Origin: Actinomyces sp. oral taxon 414
GTDB taxonomy: Bacteria > Actinomycetota > Actinomycetes > Actinomycetales > Actinomycetaceae
NCBI RefSeq assembly: GCF_001278845.1
Contig: NZ_CP012590.1
Location: 62,001-126,000 of the forward strand
Direction: 5' to 3'
Length of the DNA: 64,000 nt
How positions within the stretch are numbered: the first letter of the stretch is position 1; each line of letters opens with the position of its first letter. A program made the translations under genes and the position numbers. The notes under the pieces are model-generated. The model did not search any database. It saw only the letters and a list, made by a program, of their open reading frames with translations, and was not told the origin of the DNA. Shown here one piece after another: positions 49,440-58,895 of the stretch.

Positions 49440-51461
49440 ATGGGGATCGTGATCAGAGATACAAGCGGTTCGGGTTCGCAACTCATTTCTTCAACGTCCG
49501 CTGATCCTGTTAAGATCAGCAATATCAAAACCGTCGAACTCATTAAACGTGCTCGATTCCTCGGGTACGTTCGTCGTGACTACGATCGTGCCGAAGAGGT
49601 GTACAGGCAGGTCCTCGACGCCAACCCCACCGACCTCTACAGCCTCCGCAGCTACGTTGACTTCCTCGAGCACGTCCGTCATGATTTTGATCGTGTCGAA
49701 GAGGTGTACAGGCAGGTCATCAACACCAATCCCTCCGATACTCAGATTCTCTGCAGCTACATCAACTTCCTCGGGTGCGTTCGTCGTGACTACGATCGTG
49801 TCGAAGAGGTGTACAGGCAGGTCATCAACACCAATCCCTCCGATACTCAGATTCTCTGCAACTACGCCAACTTCCTCGGGTGCGTTCGTCGTGACTACGA
49901 TCGTGCCGAAGAGGTGTACAGGCAGGTCATCAACACCAATCCCTCCGATACTCAGATTCTCTGCAACTACGCCAACTTCCTCAGGTACGTCCGTCATGAC
50001 TACGATCGTGCTGGGGATAGGTATTGGCGGGCTGTTGAGATGGCTCCAACCGATGCCCGCGTCCTTCGCAAATACATCGACTTCCTCAATGACTATGTCG
50101 ACAAAATCCATCGTGACTACGAGCGTGCTGAGGATAAGTACTGGCGGGCTGTTGAGGTGGCTCCAACCGATGCCCGCGTCCTTCGCAAATACATCGACTT
50201 CCTTCAGGATAATCGTAGACTTTACGACCGCGTTGGGTATATGTACTGGCGGGCTGTTGAGGTGGCTCCAACCGATGCCCGCGTCCTTTGCAAATACATC
50301 GACTTCCTCAATGACTATGTTGACAAAATCCGTTGCGGTAGCGATCGGGCTGAAGAAATACGTGAGCATGCCGTTAATGCTGATCTCTCAGATGCTCGTG
50401 CTCTTCGAAGTTACGTCAACTTCATTAATAACTACATCGATAAAATCAGTCGCGACTATGATCGAGCTGAGAGGATGTACGAACAAGTCATCAGCGTAGC
50501 TCCCACCAACCCTTACGGCTTCGGGAATTATGCCGACTTCCTGTGGACCGTCCGAGACGAGCACGACCGGGCTGAGGAGATGTACCAGCGGGCCGTAGAC
50601 ACCGACTATGCTGACGTTCACATCCTCGGGAATTATGCCGATTTCCTGTGGACCGTCCGAGACGAGCACGACCGGGCTGAGGAGATGTACCAGCGGGCCG
50701 TAGACACCGACTATGCTGACGTTCACATCCTCGGGAATTATGCCGATTTCCTGTGGACCGTCCGAGACGAGCACGACCGGGCTGAGGAGATGTACCAGCG
50801 GGCCGTAGACACCGACTATGCTGACGTTCACATCCTCGGGAATTATGCCGATTTCCTGTGGACCGTCCGAGACGAGCACGACCGGGCTGAGGAGATGTAC
50901 CAGCGGGCCGTAGACACCGACTATGCTGACGTTCACATCCTCGGGAATTATGCCGATTTCCTGTGGACCGTCCGAGACGAGCACGACCGGGCCGAAGAGA
51001 TGTACAGGAGAGCTATCAATGCCGATCCCACCGACGCCCGCGCCCTCCGCAACTACGCCGATTTCCTGTGGACCGTCCGAGAGGAACACGACCGGGCCGA
51101 GAAGATGTACAGGAGAGCTATCAATGCCGATCCCACCGACGCCCGCGCCCTCCGCAACTACGCCGACTTGCTCCAGAATGTTCTTCAAGATTTCTCTCGG
51201 GCCGAGGAGATGTACAGGAAGGCCATTAATGCCGATCCCACCGACGCTCACATCCTCGGGAATTATGCCGATTTCCTGTGGACCGTCCGAGACGAGCACG
51301 ACCGGGCCGAGAAGATGTACAGAAGAGCTATCAATGCCGATCCCACCGACGCCCGCGCCCTCCGCAACTACGCCGATTTCCTGTGGACCGTCCGAGAGGA
51401 ACACGACCGGGCCGAGGAGATGTACAGGAGAGCCGTTGACGCAGATTCCGATCGAGGGTGA
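49440..51461 (+). CDS. TPR-like repeat protein with 18 repeats
   Basis: A 673-residue protein almost wholly made of 35-residue TPR-like units (18 by eye; three or four are lengthened to 39 by NDYVDKI insertions). The unit core is DYDRAEEVYRQV-N-T/ADPTDA-xxLxNYADFL; the paired helices with A at 8 and P at the end match the TPR consensus. Units 10-14 are GNYADFLWTVRDEHDRAEEM-type and nearly identical, also at DNA level. No signal peptide or catalytic domain. TPR solenoids bind peptides or partners; beside the kinase/GTPase cluster it may be a sensor or scaffold. GC is lower than in flanking genes, and the C-terminus ends abruptly after the last repeat. Confidence 0.8.
   Translation: MGIVIRDTSGSGSQLISSTSADPVKISNIKTVELIKRARFLGYVRRDYDRAEEVYRQVLDANPTDLYSLRSYVDFLEHVRHDFDRVEEVYRQVINTNPSDTQILCSYINFLGCVRRDYDRVEEVYRQVINTNPSDTQILCNYANFLGCVRRDYDRAEEVYRQVINTNPSDTQILCNYANFLRYVRHDYDRAGDRYWRAVEMAPTDARVLRKYIDFLNDYVDKIHRDYERAEDKYWRAVEVAPTDARVLRKYIDFLQDNRRLYDRVGYMYWRAVEVAPTDARVLCKYIDFLNDYVDKIRCGSDRAEEIREHAVNADLSDARALRSYVNFINNYIDKISRDYDRAERMYEQVISVAPTNPYGFGNYADFLWTVRDEHDRAEEMYQRAVDTDYADVHILGNYADFLWTVRDEHDRAEEMYQRAVDTDYADVHILGNYADFLWTVRDEHDRAEEMYQRAVDTDYADVHILGNYADFLWTVRDEHDRAEEMYQRAVDTDYADVHILGNYADFLWTVRDEHDRAEEMYRRAINADPTDARALRNYADFLWTVREEHDRAEKMYRRAINADPTDARALRNYADLLQNVLQDFSRAEEMYRKAINADPTDAHILGNYADFLWTVRDEHDRAEKMYRRAINADPTDARALRNYADFLWTVREEHDRAEEMYRRAVDADSDRG
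50520..50939 (+). repeat. 105-bp tandem repeat, four nearly identical copies, inside the TPR gene
   Basis: Units start at 50520, 50625, 50730 and 50835; they differ in at most one or two bases (GACTTC versus GATTTC), and a fifth unit from 50940 diverges in its second half. Each is exactly 35 codons. Such identity implies recent expansion by recombination or slippage and possible copy-number variation. Confidence 0.9.
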
Positions 51462-51670
51462 TACCTCGACGTTCATATTCTCAGTTATTCATCCGCGTCG
51501 AGACTTAATTGTCGACTCGGCAATTCCTGTACAGCGGATGACTCTCGTGAGTCTTACGTCCTCTTAGACCTAAATTCTCCTATGTGTCCCGGTCACCTCG
51601 GAACCCTGACAGACGTCAACTGGCGAGAACCGCCCTTCGCCGGAGAAAAGAGGGAAGAAGGCCTGAACTG

Positions 51671-53656
51671 CTACGAAGACAAGAAGAGAAAAACCACCAT
51701 GAAAAGCAGAATCGCATTGAGGCCGATACTTGCCCACAGCGGCCACACGGAATTCTCCGAAGAGAATGAGTGGCGAGTCTGTTCTTCATTAGGGGCGCTC
51801 GACGGCCGGTGCTCTGTTCTTCTTCGGGTCTGACGCTGTAGCCGGGCGGGAACGAACGATGGTTCCTCGCGTACGGCCGGCGTTTTTGAGATAAGTCGTT
51901 CCGATGGCAGCGGCAGAGCGTGCTCGAAAGCGAAGAGCGCGTTCGCAGTCTCCTCCCGCACGTGCGGCGATATACGCTCTATGAGTCGCGCAACTATCTC
52001 CCGTCTCAACTCGATCGGAGCAGAGTCCCTGGGAACGGCGTCGTAGGCGCCCCGCTCCCGAGTCTGAGACTGTGCGGACCTGGTTGAAGGTACTAGGCCA
52101 CTGTTCGGCGGAGTTGCGTTATCAATGAGTTTCAGGATCTCGATCACTCGGCCGGGGGTGGACTTTGACTGCAGCGTATTGTCCAGAAGCTCCTCCCATG
52201 TCACTCCGGCCACTTGCTCCCGCCACAGCTGGGGAAGCAAGAACTCCAAGGACTCCGGCACCCGCTGTACGGCTTTGATGAGCGTTTCGGCGCCATCGGG
52301 CGAGGTTCGAGCGTAACTGAGGAGCTCCTCGACGCGAGCGGGATTGTGTTTGAATCGATTAATGATCTTCTCCTGCCACATAGGCAGGGAGTCCTCGTAT
52401 TCTCGTGGATCGAGGCCGAGCGACCTAAGCCAGTGTTCAGCCCGGGGCCCCCACTCCGAGGCAGGCGTCTGCATCGCAACCGTACGGAGAACATCGGTCA
52501 CCAGTCCTTCGCGCAACTTCGAACCAGCAAGCTCCGACGGTGCGGGCTGTCCTGTCCTGACAGCCTCAACCTGCAAGTCCACCAAATAGTGGTAGAAGGA
52601 CTCCTGGAAGACGACTCGCCATGCCGAGTCGTGAACTTCCCTGTGGGGATGAGTAAGCAACTGGTTCAGGCACCCGGGCTGCAGGTCGAGTAGGCGCAGG
52701 GTCGCGTCCTCGTCCCAGCGTTTGAAGACGGAAGAAGGGGCCTCGGAGTCGAGGACCCCGACCAGTTCATCGTCGGCCAGTGGGCGCAGATCCTCCAGGA
52801 CCTCCCTCCACATCATCGTGCCCTGTTCCCACTGGGAGGCATTGGGGTCAATGAAGTTGAGCCTCGCCTTGTACTCCTTCTCGGCCTTCTGACGGGTGTC
52901 CGTCGCGGTGGGGCCCTGACAGATCAGTTGTGCGTACCAGCCCAGACTCCTCGGCACTTCGACGACCGGCATGGGCGATACGCGCGACATGGCGGACTTG
53001 TACTCGTCCGGATGACGCTGTGCGAGTTCATTGGGCCACAGACAGGTGACGATCTTATTATTCCTATTCCGATCGCTGTGGGGGTAGGCGGTCGACCAGC
53101 GTACTAGCCGCGCCAGATCCTCCGGTACTGCTCTCATAAGCGCCATGAGTGCCTGCTCGTCCTGCGCCCCCGGCACATCGAGCAGCGTGTAACGGTGTTC
53201 CTGATTCATCCTCAGCATGATGGCCAGAGTCTGTGCCAGTGCTCCCGGATCGACTCGTGAGGTCGAGTCCCGTGCGATCAAGCCCTTCCCATCACCGCTG
53301 AAAACTTCTGGTGAAAGCAGTGGTCTGTGTGACAGGGCTCCCAGTACCCAGCGTGCCACATCCACCAGAGACAGGCCCTCGGGCGCCAGCGCCGTCTGAA
53401 TGGCACCGGTCTCGCCGTAATCACCGCCCGATCCGACGACGACGGCCCCCCAGCGGCCCGTCTTGTTATCGAAGACGAAAGTTGTCGAATGCAGAGCCTG
53501 CGGCTGCATGTACATATCGACGCTCAGCTGAGTGAACCCCTTGGAGATCTGATTCAGCGCATTCTGCTCCGCGAAGGTCATCTCGCTTGTGAGATCGAGA
53601 TCCGTTCGGAATCCGCTCCCTGCAACCTGCCTCTTGACCTCGACCAACCAGCTCAT
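51671..53656 (-). CDS. Tail-anchored GTPase-associated protein (GAP1-like, tentative)
   Basis: A 661-residue protein whose ATG overlaps the GTPase stop (ATGA). The N-terminal 120 residues are beta-rich (FTQLSVDMYMQPQALHSTTF, WGAVVVGSGGDYGETGA); the middle and C-terminal two thirds are helical (LVRWSTAYPHSDRNRNNKIV, WGPRAEHWLRSLGLDP). The last 25 residues (VWPLWASIGLNAILLFMVVF) form a membrane anchor at the very C-terminus. Size, beta-plus-helical layout and fixed place next to a GTPase fit the GAP1 (GTPase-associated protein 1) family described in actinobacterial conflict systems, but I cannot confirm that by search. It probably recruits or regulates the GTPase at the membrane. Confidence 0.55.
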   Translation of the reverse strand: MSWLVEVKRQVAGSGFRTDLDLTSEMTFAEQNALNQISKGFTQLSVDMYMQPQALHSTTFVFDNKTGRWGAVVVGSGGDYGETGAIQTALAPEGLSLVDVARWVLGALSHRPLLSPEVFSGDGKGLIARDSTSRVDPGALAQTLAIMLRMNQEHRYTLLDVPGAQDEQALMALMRAVPEDLARLVRWSTAYPHSDRNRNNKIVTCLWPNELAQRHPDEYKSAMSRVSPMPVVEVPRSLGWYAQLICQGPTATDTRQKAEKEYKARLNFIDPNASQWEQGTMMWREVLEDLRPLADDELVGVLDSEAPSSVFKRWDEDATLRLLDLQPGCLNQLLTHPHREVHDSAWRVVFQESFYHYLVDLQVEAVRTGQPAPSELAGSKLREGLVTDVLRTVAMQTPASEWGPRAEHWLRSLGLDPREYEDSLPMWQEKIINRFKHNPARVEELLSYARTSPDGAETLIKAVQRVPESLEFLLPQLWREQVAGVTWEELLDNTLQSKSTPGRVIEILKLIDNATPPNSGLVPSTRSAQSQTRERGAYDAVPRDSAPIELRREIVARLIERISPHVREETANALFAFEHALPLPSERLISKTPAVREEPSFVPARLQRQTRRRTEHRPSSAPNEEQTRHSFSSENSVWPLWASIGLNAILLFMVVFLFLSS

Positions 53657-55449
53657 GCGCGCACCTCATGCCCCAGGGACGGGGTCAAAATGTACCGGTA
53701 GAGCTGCAGGCATCCGGCATCCTCTTCAGAGTGGTCGTTCAATTCCTCGCCGTCCTCGTCCACACGAGTCCAGGCGCTCGTCAGGGCGAAATGCACCAAC
53801 AATTCCGGATCCAGGAGCTGATCGACGACGTTCTTACCCACGATCGTTGACAGGAGCGCACTCACCACAACGGCGCTCAGCATATCACGCATCTGCAAGC
53901 GGTAGACGCCCAGACCGGCATTCCATGTGGCATTGCTAGTCGGTACGGTAAAGGTGTTCCCGTAAGTCATCATCGGCACGGGTATTGTGCCGCTGTGAGT
54001 CGGAGTCGTCGTCCGGCTGGGTGCCGTCGGGCGCCTTGTTGTCAGAGGAATGGTGGCAGGGATCACAAATTCCTCGTCGAAACTCAACTCGATGGTCTCC
54101 TCCTCGGAGTGGGCGAGGGCCCAGAAGGCCTGCGGGTCGGACAGCCGCGCGAGCATGCTTCGCACAACATTCATCCGTCGGTCACGAGGCAGTGCGGACA
54201 CAGTATTCAGGAATTCCCATGTGCTGGGGTCCACGCCGTGCGCGTCCCAGGAAGCACATCTATCGAACGCGGACAACGCGCAGTCCTCGAAAGCGCGGCG
54301 GGCACCCCGGGGGATGATGCCCGCCCATCGGCCGAGTTCTTCATCACTCTGCGTGGTTTTCTCAAGAATGACCCGGATGGCGTCGCACTTAGTGAGAACC
54401 AGAGTGGCATTCACCGAGGGATCCGTGGACAGGGTCTCGGTCATGACCGCGATCATGGCCTTGGTCGCGTTACGCGCCCGACGTCCGCGGGCGAACAATT
54501 CTTCCTGAGTCGGTGTCCCGGCTGGGCGCATGGACAGGCGTAGGGTAAGAGAGTCCTTCAGGTTCTTGAGACACCACCCCGCGGTGAGCGGGTCGACGAC
54601 TGCGACGAAGTGCGCCGACCGGTACAGCTGCTTGACATCAGCGGAGGAACCCACGTAGTTCTTCGCATTGGGGTTCGTCCACGCATCGGTCGCCTCTCCC
54701 GGCAGGTCAACGAACGCGACCTCGAAGGCGTCGAAGTCCTTCCCCGCCCGGTTGCCCCGGCGATAGTCGACGTGAACCGACCGCAGGTACGGCGGACGCC
54801 CGCGGCCCCACTCCTCCAGCCACGTGTACAACTGGTCATCGGTGTAGACCTGGCCCTCGTTCGTGGCTCTGAGGGCGTTGTGAAGAACTGCCTCGAAGCC
54901 GGCGATGACGTCATCGGATGTTCCGAGTATGTTTTGAAGGTTCCGTTCGATCGTATCCCGCAGGTCATCTCCCGTCGTCGCCTGCGTTGCGCCGATGGAC
55001 TCTCTGCTCTCTGCCGGAAGCGGGCTGAAGCGGCGCCCGATCGGTCCCAGTCTGACATTGGCGAAGGGGACTGCTTGGCCGCCCGAACCCGTCAGGCGCG
55101 GCGTCTGAATTTCCATGAGTGTTTCTCTGAGCTGGGATTTGCCGCCGTCAACGGGGCCCAGGAGACACACCTTGATACGATCTCCCGTGCGACCGGTCTC
55201 TCTGACGTGACCATGGGCGCACACATCATATGAGTGGGATGGGGCGACGCTCAGATCCGTTCCCGGAGACTGCCAGCAATTCTCCTCGTGATTGACTTCA
55301 AGAATTCGAATCGACTGACGATTCACTCCGAAACCGTCGCGCTCCTCGACCCGCAGCCATGCCCTCGGCGAACTGCAGAGATCGCAGTTCTCCGGCTCCT
55401 CGTCAGGAGGTTCCGGGGACACCGCGAATGAATTTGTGAACCATGTCAT
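53653..55449 (-). CDS. Large GTPase with N-terminal zinc-binding segment
   Basis: A 598-residue P-loop GTPase. G1 is LLGPVDGGKSQL (G98-S105), G3 is FVDLPGEATD (D248, G251) and G4 is VLTKCDA (T353, K354, D356), spaced far apart because of a helical insertion at 150-220. N-terminal C22, C25, C58, C77 and nearby His suggest a zinc ribbon. DLPGE and VVDPLTA match the double-GTPase (DO-GTPase2) type seen in conflict and signalling islands. A hydrophobic stretch near 520-540 (MLSAVVVSALLSTIVG) may contact membrane. It is sandwiched by 4-nt overlaps between the kinase (upstream) and the tail-anchored partner (downstream). Confidence 0.75.
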   Translation of the reverse strand: MTWFTNSFAVSPEPPDEEPENCDLCSSPRAWLRVEERDGFGVNRQSIRILEVNHEENCWQSPGTDLSVAPSHSYDVCAHGHVRETGRTGDRIKVCLLGPVDGGKSQLRETLMEIQTPRLTGSGGQAVPFANVRLGPIGRRFSPLPAESRESIGATQATTGDDLRDTIERNLQNILGTSDDVIAGFEAVLHNALRATNEGQVYTDDQLYTWLEEWGRGRPPYLRSVHVDYRRGNRAGKDFDAFEVAFVDLPGEATDAWTNPNAKNYVGSSADVKQLYRSAHFVAVVDPLTAGWCLKNLKDSLTLRLSMRPAGTPTQEELFARGRRARNATKAMIAVMTETLSTDPSVNATLVLTKCDAIRVILEKTTQSDEELGRWAGIIPRGARRAFEDCALSAFDRCASWDAHGVDPSTWEFLNTVSALPRDRRMNVVRSMLARLSDPQAFWALAHSEEETIELSFDEEFVIPATIPLTTRRPTAPSRTTTPTHSGTIPVPMMTYGNTFTVPTSNATWNAGLGVYRLQMRDMLSAVVVSALLSTIVGKNVVDQLLDPELLVHFALTSAWTRVDEDGEELNDHSEEDAGCLQLYRYILTPSLGHEVRA

Positions 55450-57032
55450 AATAGACTCCCGAATATGCAGATCAACAAGATGACGATCCCGCTGAGCGAC
55501 AGCAAGAACATGATGTGCTTCGAGGTTTCGGACGCGTCGCGCTGGGTCTGTTTGCGCACTTCATCATCATAGCGTGCGATGTGCTCTCGCGCCAGCAGGG
55601 CGTTCTGGTCTTTGGCCAGACTCTTCACTTCACCATCCGTCAGCAGGAACTTGCCGGCGGAGTCGATGGCCCTGATGATCCGGGCTTCGAGCCACGAGCT
55701 TCGGAGGTAAAGAAAACGGCAGGCCGGGTGGCTGTGGTAAACCTCTTGCGCCGTCTTCCGGACGTGTCGCATCACGGCGGACTCGACCAGGGGCCCCCAG
55801 TCATGGGCGCTCCGGTGACTTGTGGCGCGATTGATGAGCTCGATGTACTTGTCGTCCGGGGGCGGCGGTTCATACGCGGGAGGAGGCAGGATGATATTAT
55901 CGACCTCCGGACCCGGAGGGAAGGGTATGGTGCCACCCCGTTGCGGCGAGTAGTGGGGGGGATCGAATCGAGTGTCGGGACCAGAACCCCCATGATTCTG
56001 AGAATCTGTCTTCGGGCCCGGTCCACCGTCCTGGTTGGGAGGTGCAGAGGGATCGGACTCGAGAGGAACAGGCGCGGGGTATGACCCCAGGCTCAGAATG
56101 GGGCCATCCGGACGCAGAGCCACCCTGAAGTCGGTGCTTCCGACCAGTTCCAGTTCGCGGCTCATATCCCGCGTCTCTGAGTACCGCCGGCTCGGATCCA
56201 TCATGAGCGCCCGATTGAGGATGCTATTGATCGCGTCGACCTGCTTCTGATGCTCGTCCTCCGGACAACTGAGGCCGCGAATTCGTACGTCCTCACCCCG
56301 TGGGAACTGGGGGATGCCATCGCCGAAGGGCTTGCGACCCGAGAGCATCTCGTAGAGCACGACGCCCGTAGCGAAAATGTCTGACCGCGCCGAGATGGCC
56401 TCGGGATCGAGACGCTGCTCGGGAGAGGCATAGGGCCATGTCGCCACCAGAGGGCCGCCAGCGGCCTCCGTGACCGTGGAGGAGATCCCGAAATCGATGA
56501 GGACGACGCGCTCCTCGGAAGTTTCAGGATTTCTCACCATAATATTCTCTGGCTTGATGTCCCGGTGGACAAGTCCGCGCAGGGCCTCTTCTCGGGGTCT
56601 GTGGAGGACATCGAGTCCCTGGAGGATGCTGTGCGCGAGTTTGATCGCTCGAGCGGCCGTAAGACGACCTCCCGATTTATTGAGAATATCCCGCAGAGAC
56701 TGCCCCTCAACGAAGCGGGTGACGATATACGTACCACTGACCTCGATCGGTTCGGCCACACTGGCGTCCCACCAGTTGGTGATGGTGGCGCGCAGGAGGT
56801 CGTACTCATTCTGCGCCGCGGCGGCGTCCGTCGGTGAGACCACCTTGACGACCACCCGGTCTCTTCTATGCAGGCCGAGATCGGGAACGTCGTAGACGGC
56901 TACGGCATCGTACACATGCCTGCCAGCGCCCATGTTGTGGTACATGGAGGCATTGACGCTGTAGCGTCCTAAAATCAACTCGCCCGTTTGGAATATATGG
57001 GGGAAGGGGGGGTGCTGCTCACCCTCGCTCAT
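55446..57032 (-). CDS. Tail-anchored Ser/Thr protein kinase
   Basis: A 528-residue Hanks-type kinase. ATP-binding Lys is in VVVKVV (K63) with Glu in NEYDLL (E76); catalytic loop HRDIKPEN (D158, K160); Mg loop IDFGIS (D180); activation-segment end ATWPYASPEQR; then SDIFATGVVLYEMLSGRKPF. All catalytic residues are present; the Gly-rich loop is atypical (NASMYHNMGAGRHVYDAVAV). A Pro/Gly-rich linker covers about 320-390; a helical region follows, and residues 507-528 (IMFLLSLSGIVILLICIFG) form a C-terminal membrane anchor. Most actinobacterial kinases have an external sensor domain after the helix; this one has none. Overlaps the GTPase start. Confidence 0.9.
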   Translation of the reverse strand: MSEGEQHPPFPHIFQTGELILGRYSVNASMYHNMGAGRHVYDAVAVYDVPDLGLHRRDRVVVKVVSPTDAAAAQNEYDLLRATITNWWDASVAEPIEVSGTYIVTRFVEGQSLRDILNKSGGRLTAARAIKLAHSILQGLDVLHRPREEALRGLVHRDIKPENIMVRNPETSEERVVLIDFGISSTVTEAAGGPLVATWPYASPEQRLDPEAISARSDIFATGVVLYEMLSGRKPFGDGIPQFPRGEDVRIRGLSCPEDEHQKQVDAINSILNRALMMDPSRRYSETRDMSRELELVGSTDFRVALRPDGPILSLGSYPAPVPLESDPSAPPNQDGGPGPKTDSQNHGGSGPDTRFDPPHYSPQRGGTIPFPPGPEVDNIILPPPAYEPPPPDDKYIELINRATSHRSAHDWGPLVESAVMRHVRKTAQEVYHSHPACRFLYLRSSWLEARIIRAIDSAGKFLLTDGEVKSLAKDQNALLAREHIARYDDEVRKQTQRDASETSKHIMFLLSLSGIVILLICIFGSLL

Positions 57033-57125
57033 TCGAACATCCTCTCTCAGATCGTGGTCAGCAATTAGGTGGTCGGTAAGGCGAGTGGGGCGGCGGCGAT
57101 AGTCCCCGAGGCGTCAATGAGGTTC

Positions 57126-58895
57126 TCATGCCGCCACCGCCTTCACGGTGGCGTTGAGGAATATCTCGAGGGAGTCCTTGAGCACTGCGCTGCGACCGCT
57201 CACTGCGGCGAAGCCGTCAAGCCCCGCCATGAGGGGGACGATGGCGGCGCACCGGGCGTCCAGATCCGCCGCGCAGGTCCTCCTTCTGCGGCCATCGCCC
57301 CGACCGGAGCCGTTCGCACCGCCGTCGACGCCTCGACCGCTGCCGGCCCCCGCCTCGGCGAGGACGCCCGAGGCGAGGAAGGAGGCCCAAGCGTCCTCCG
57401 CATGGACGGGAAGACCGCCGACGGGGTGTCCGTGTCCGACGGCGAGGACCATGCAGGTCCCGAGGATGAAGTCGCAGCGGGCGAGCTTGACCTTGTTCGC
57501 GGGCGTCCAGACCGCTCTCGGCTCGAGGTGGAAGCGGGCGCGGTGGGCCATTTTCATGGTGCTTCTCAGCACGTCGGCGTCGAGATCGGCGTCGTGATGC
57601 TCATCGCGGGCCAACCGGAAGGAGTACTCAGTGAGTTCCAGAAGCATGTCCGCCGTCATCGCGAGATCCGCCTCGCCGTCGTCGAGCCGGGGGTAGTGCG
57701 TCTCGACGATCGAACGCAGGTCGTCGACTCTGGTCAGGCACGCGCCCTGATACGGCTCACCGTCCGGCACCGTGTTCACGAGCCCGCGGGCGGTCTGCGC
57801 CGCCGCGTCGGCCTCAATGGACCTGCCGAGTGCGGTGTAGGTCGTCGACAGGCCGTGGCTGCACGCCGCCCGGGCGAGTTCGGCGCCTGCGATCCCGGTC
57901 CACAGCGGACGGGTCATGGCGTACAGGAGAAGGGCGTCGGCGTGGTTGCCGATCCTGGTCTGTTTCAGTGCGATCCCCGCCAGGGCGATCGCCGCATCCA
58001 GCCGGGCCCGCTCGGTCTCGCTGAGGGTGATGCCCACGGTCCTCCTCCTGGCCTCATCGGTCTCGCACATCTCTTTCAGCGGCAGGACCCGCGGGTCGCG
58101 GATCGCAGCGAGGGACTTCGTGCCAGCGGGAGGAATCGGTCGCGGGCCGAGCCACGAGTCTCCAGATGTCGCCGTGGTTGTCGTGTCTTGAAAGGACCCG
58201 GTGGAGCGACCGGTGCTGCCGCCTGACGTCGGCCTTAAGCGCTGGACGACGGTCTGGGCGGACCCAGCGTCTCCGCCCCCGGCTATGGGGCTCGAAAGAT
58301 TGTGTTTGGCGAACTCGGCGAGCAGGCGGCACTCCTCGGCCCAGTCCGGCTTCCTCGTCTCGACGAACGCCCGATGCGCCTTCTCCGCGAAGTCCGTGGC
58401 CTCGATCCAGCGTCCATCCGTGGCGCGCTGCTCGGCCAGGCGCAGCAGGAGCCGTGCTCGGCGCGATAACCAGTTTTTCTTGTGCTTCAAGAACCGCTGC
58501 CCGACGCACCCGGGTTTGACCCTTTCGACATCCTCGAGCGCTGCAAGGAGAGATTGGGCGGCCCGCCTCCTGAAATCCGTCTGCTCGTTGGCCAACTCAT
58601 GGAGCTCGGCCAGGGCGATCCAGCACTCCGCCTTCGCCTCGGGGACCGTGGTCACCGCCGTCATGGTCCGGCTGACCAGGCTCAGGCACCTCCGGCGCAC
58701 CATTTCCGGATCCGCTTCCGCGGCGTCGATCCCTCCGAGGTCCTGGCGGATTGATGCGGCCTCCCCGTACAGCAGGTCGGCCTCGCGCCAACTCGCCGCC
58801 TCCTCGAGTCGGCCCGCCAGCTGGAGCGTCGCCCGAACGGCGTGCCGCACCGGCGGGTCATCGGCGTCGGCCGGGAAGGGAACGGTGTTGGTCAT
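57126..58895 (-). CDS. Unknown helical, TPR-like protein
   Basis: A 589-residue protein from ATG 58895, with GAGGA 8 nt upstream. Helix-rich, with pairs reminiscent of degenerate TPR (RLEEAASWREADLLYGEAAS, ARLLLRLAEQRATDGRWIEA, LGRSIEADAAAQTARGLV). A Ser/Thr/Gly linker is near 215-260, and the end (GAGSGRGVDGGANGSGRGDG) is low complexity before a last conserved helix. It may bind the kinase or the DUF4407 protein. Its promoter region holds the 12-mer shared with the left part of the island. The gap to the kinase gene is 93 nt. Confidence 0.6.
   Translation of the reverse strand: MTNTVPFPADADDPPVRHAVRATLQLAGRLEEAASWREADLLYGEAASIRQDLGGIDAAEADPEMVRRRCLSLVSRTMTAVTTVPEAKAECWIALAELHELANEQTDFRRRAAQSLLAALEDVERVKPGCVGQRFLKHKKNWLSRRARLLLRLAEQRATDGRWIEATDFAEKAHRAFVETRKPDWAEECRLLAEFAKHNLSSPIAGGGDAGSAQTVVQRLRPTSGGSTGRSTGSFQDTTTTATSGDSWLGPRPIPPAGTKSLAAIRDPRVLPLKEMCETDEARRRTVGITLSETERARLDAAIALAGIALKQTRIGNHADALLLYAMTRPLWTGIAGAELARAACSHGLSTTYTALGRSIEADAAAQTARGLVNTVPDGEPYQGACLTRVDDLRSIVETHYPRLDDGEADLAMTADMLLELTEYSFRLARDEHHDADLDADVLRSTMKMAHRARFHLEPRAVWTPANKVKLARCDFILGTCMVLAVGHGHPVGGLPVHAEDAWASFLASGVLAEAGAGSGRGVDGGANGSGRGDGRRRRTCAADLDARCAAIVPLMAGLDGFAAVSGRSAVLKDSLEIFLNATVKAVAA

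Noticed and set aside
50520..50939. CRISPR or satellite array
   Set aside because: Units are contiguous 105-bp, keep reading frame and encode TPR repeats; there are no unique spacers.
51671..53656. Firm naming as GAP1-N1/N2 protein
   Set aside because: Context and size fit, but I could not match the N-terminal signature by eye, so it is kept as tentative.
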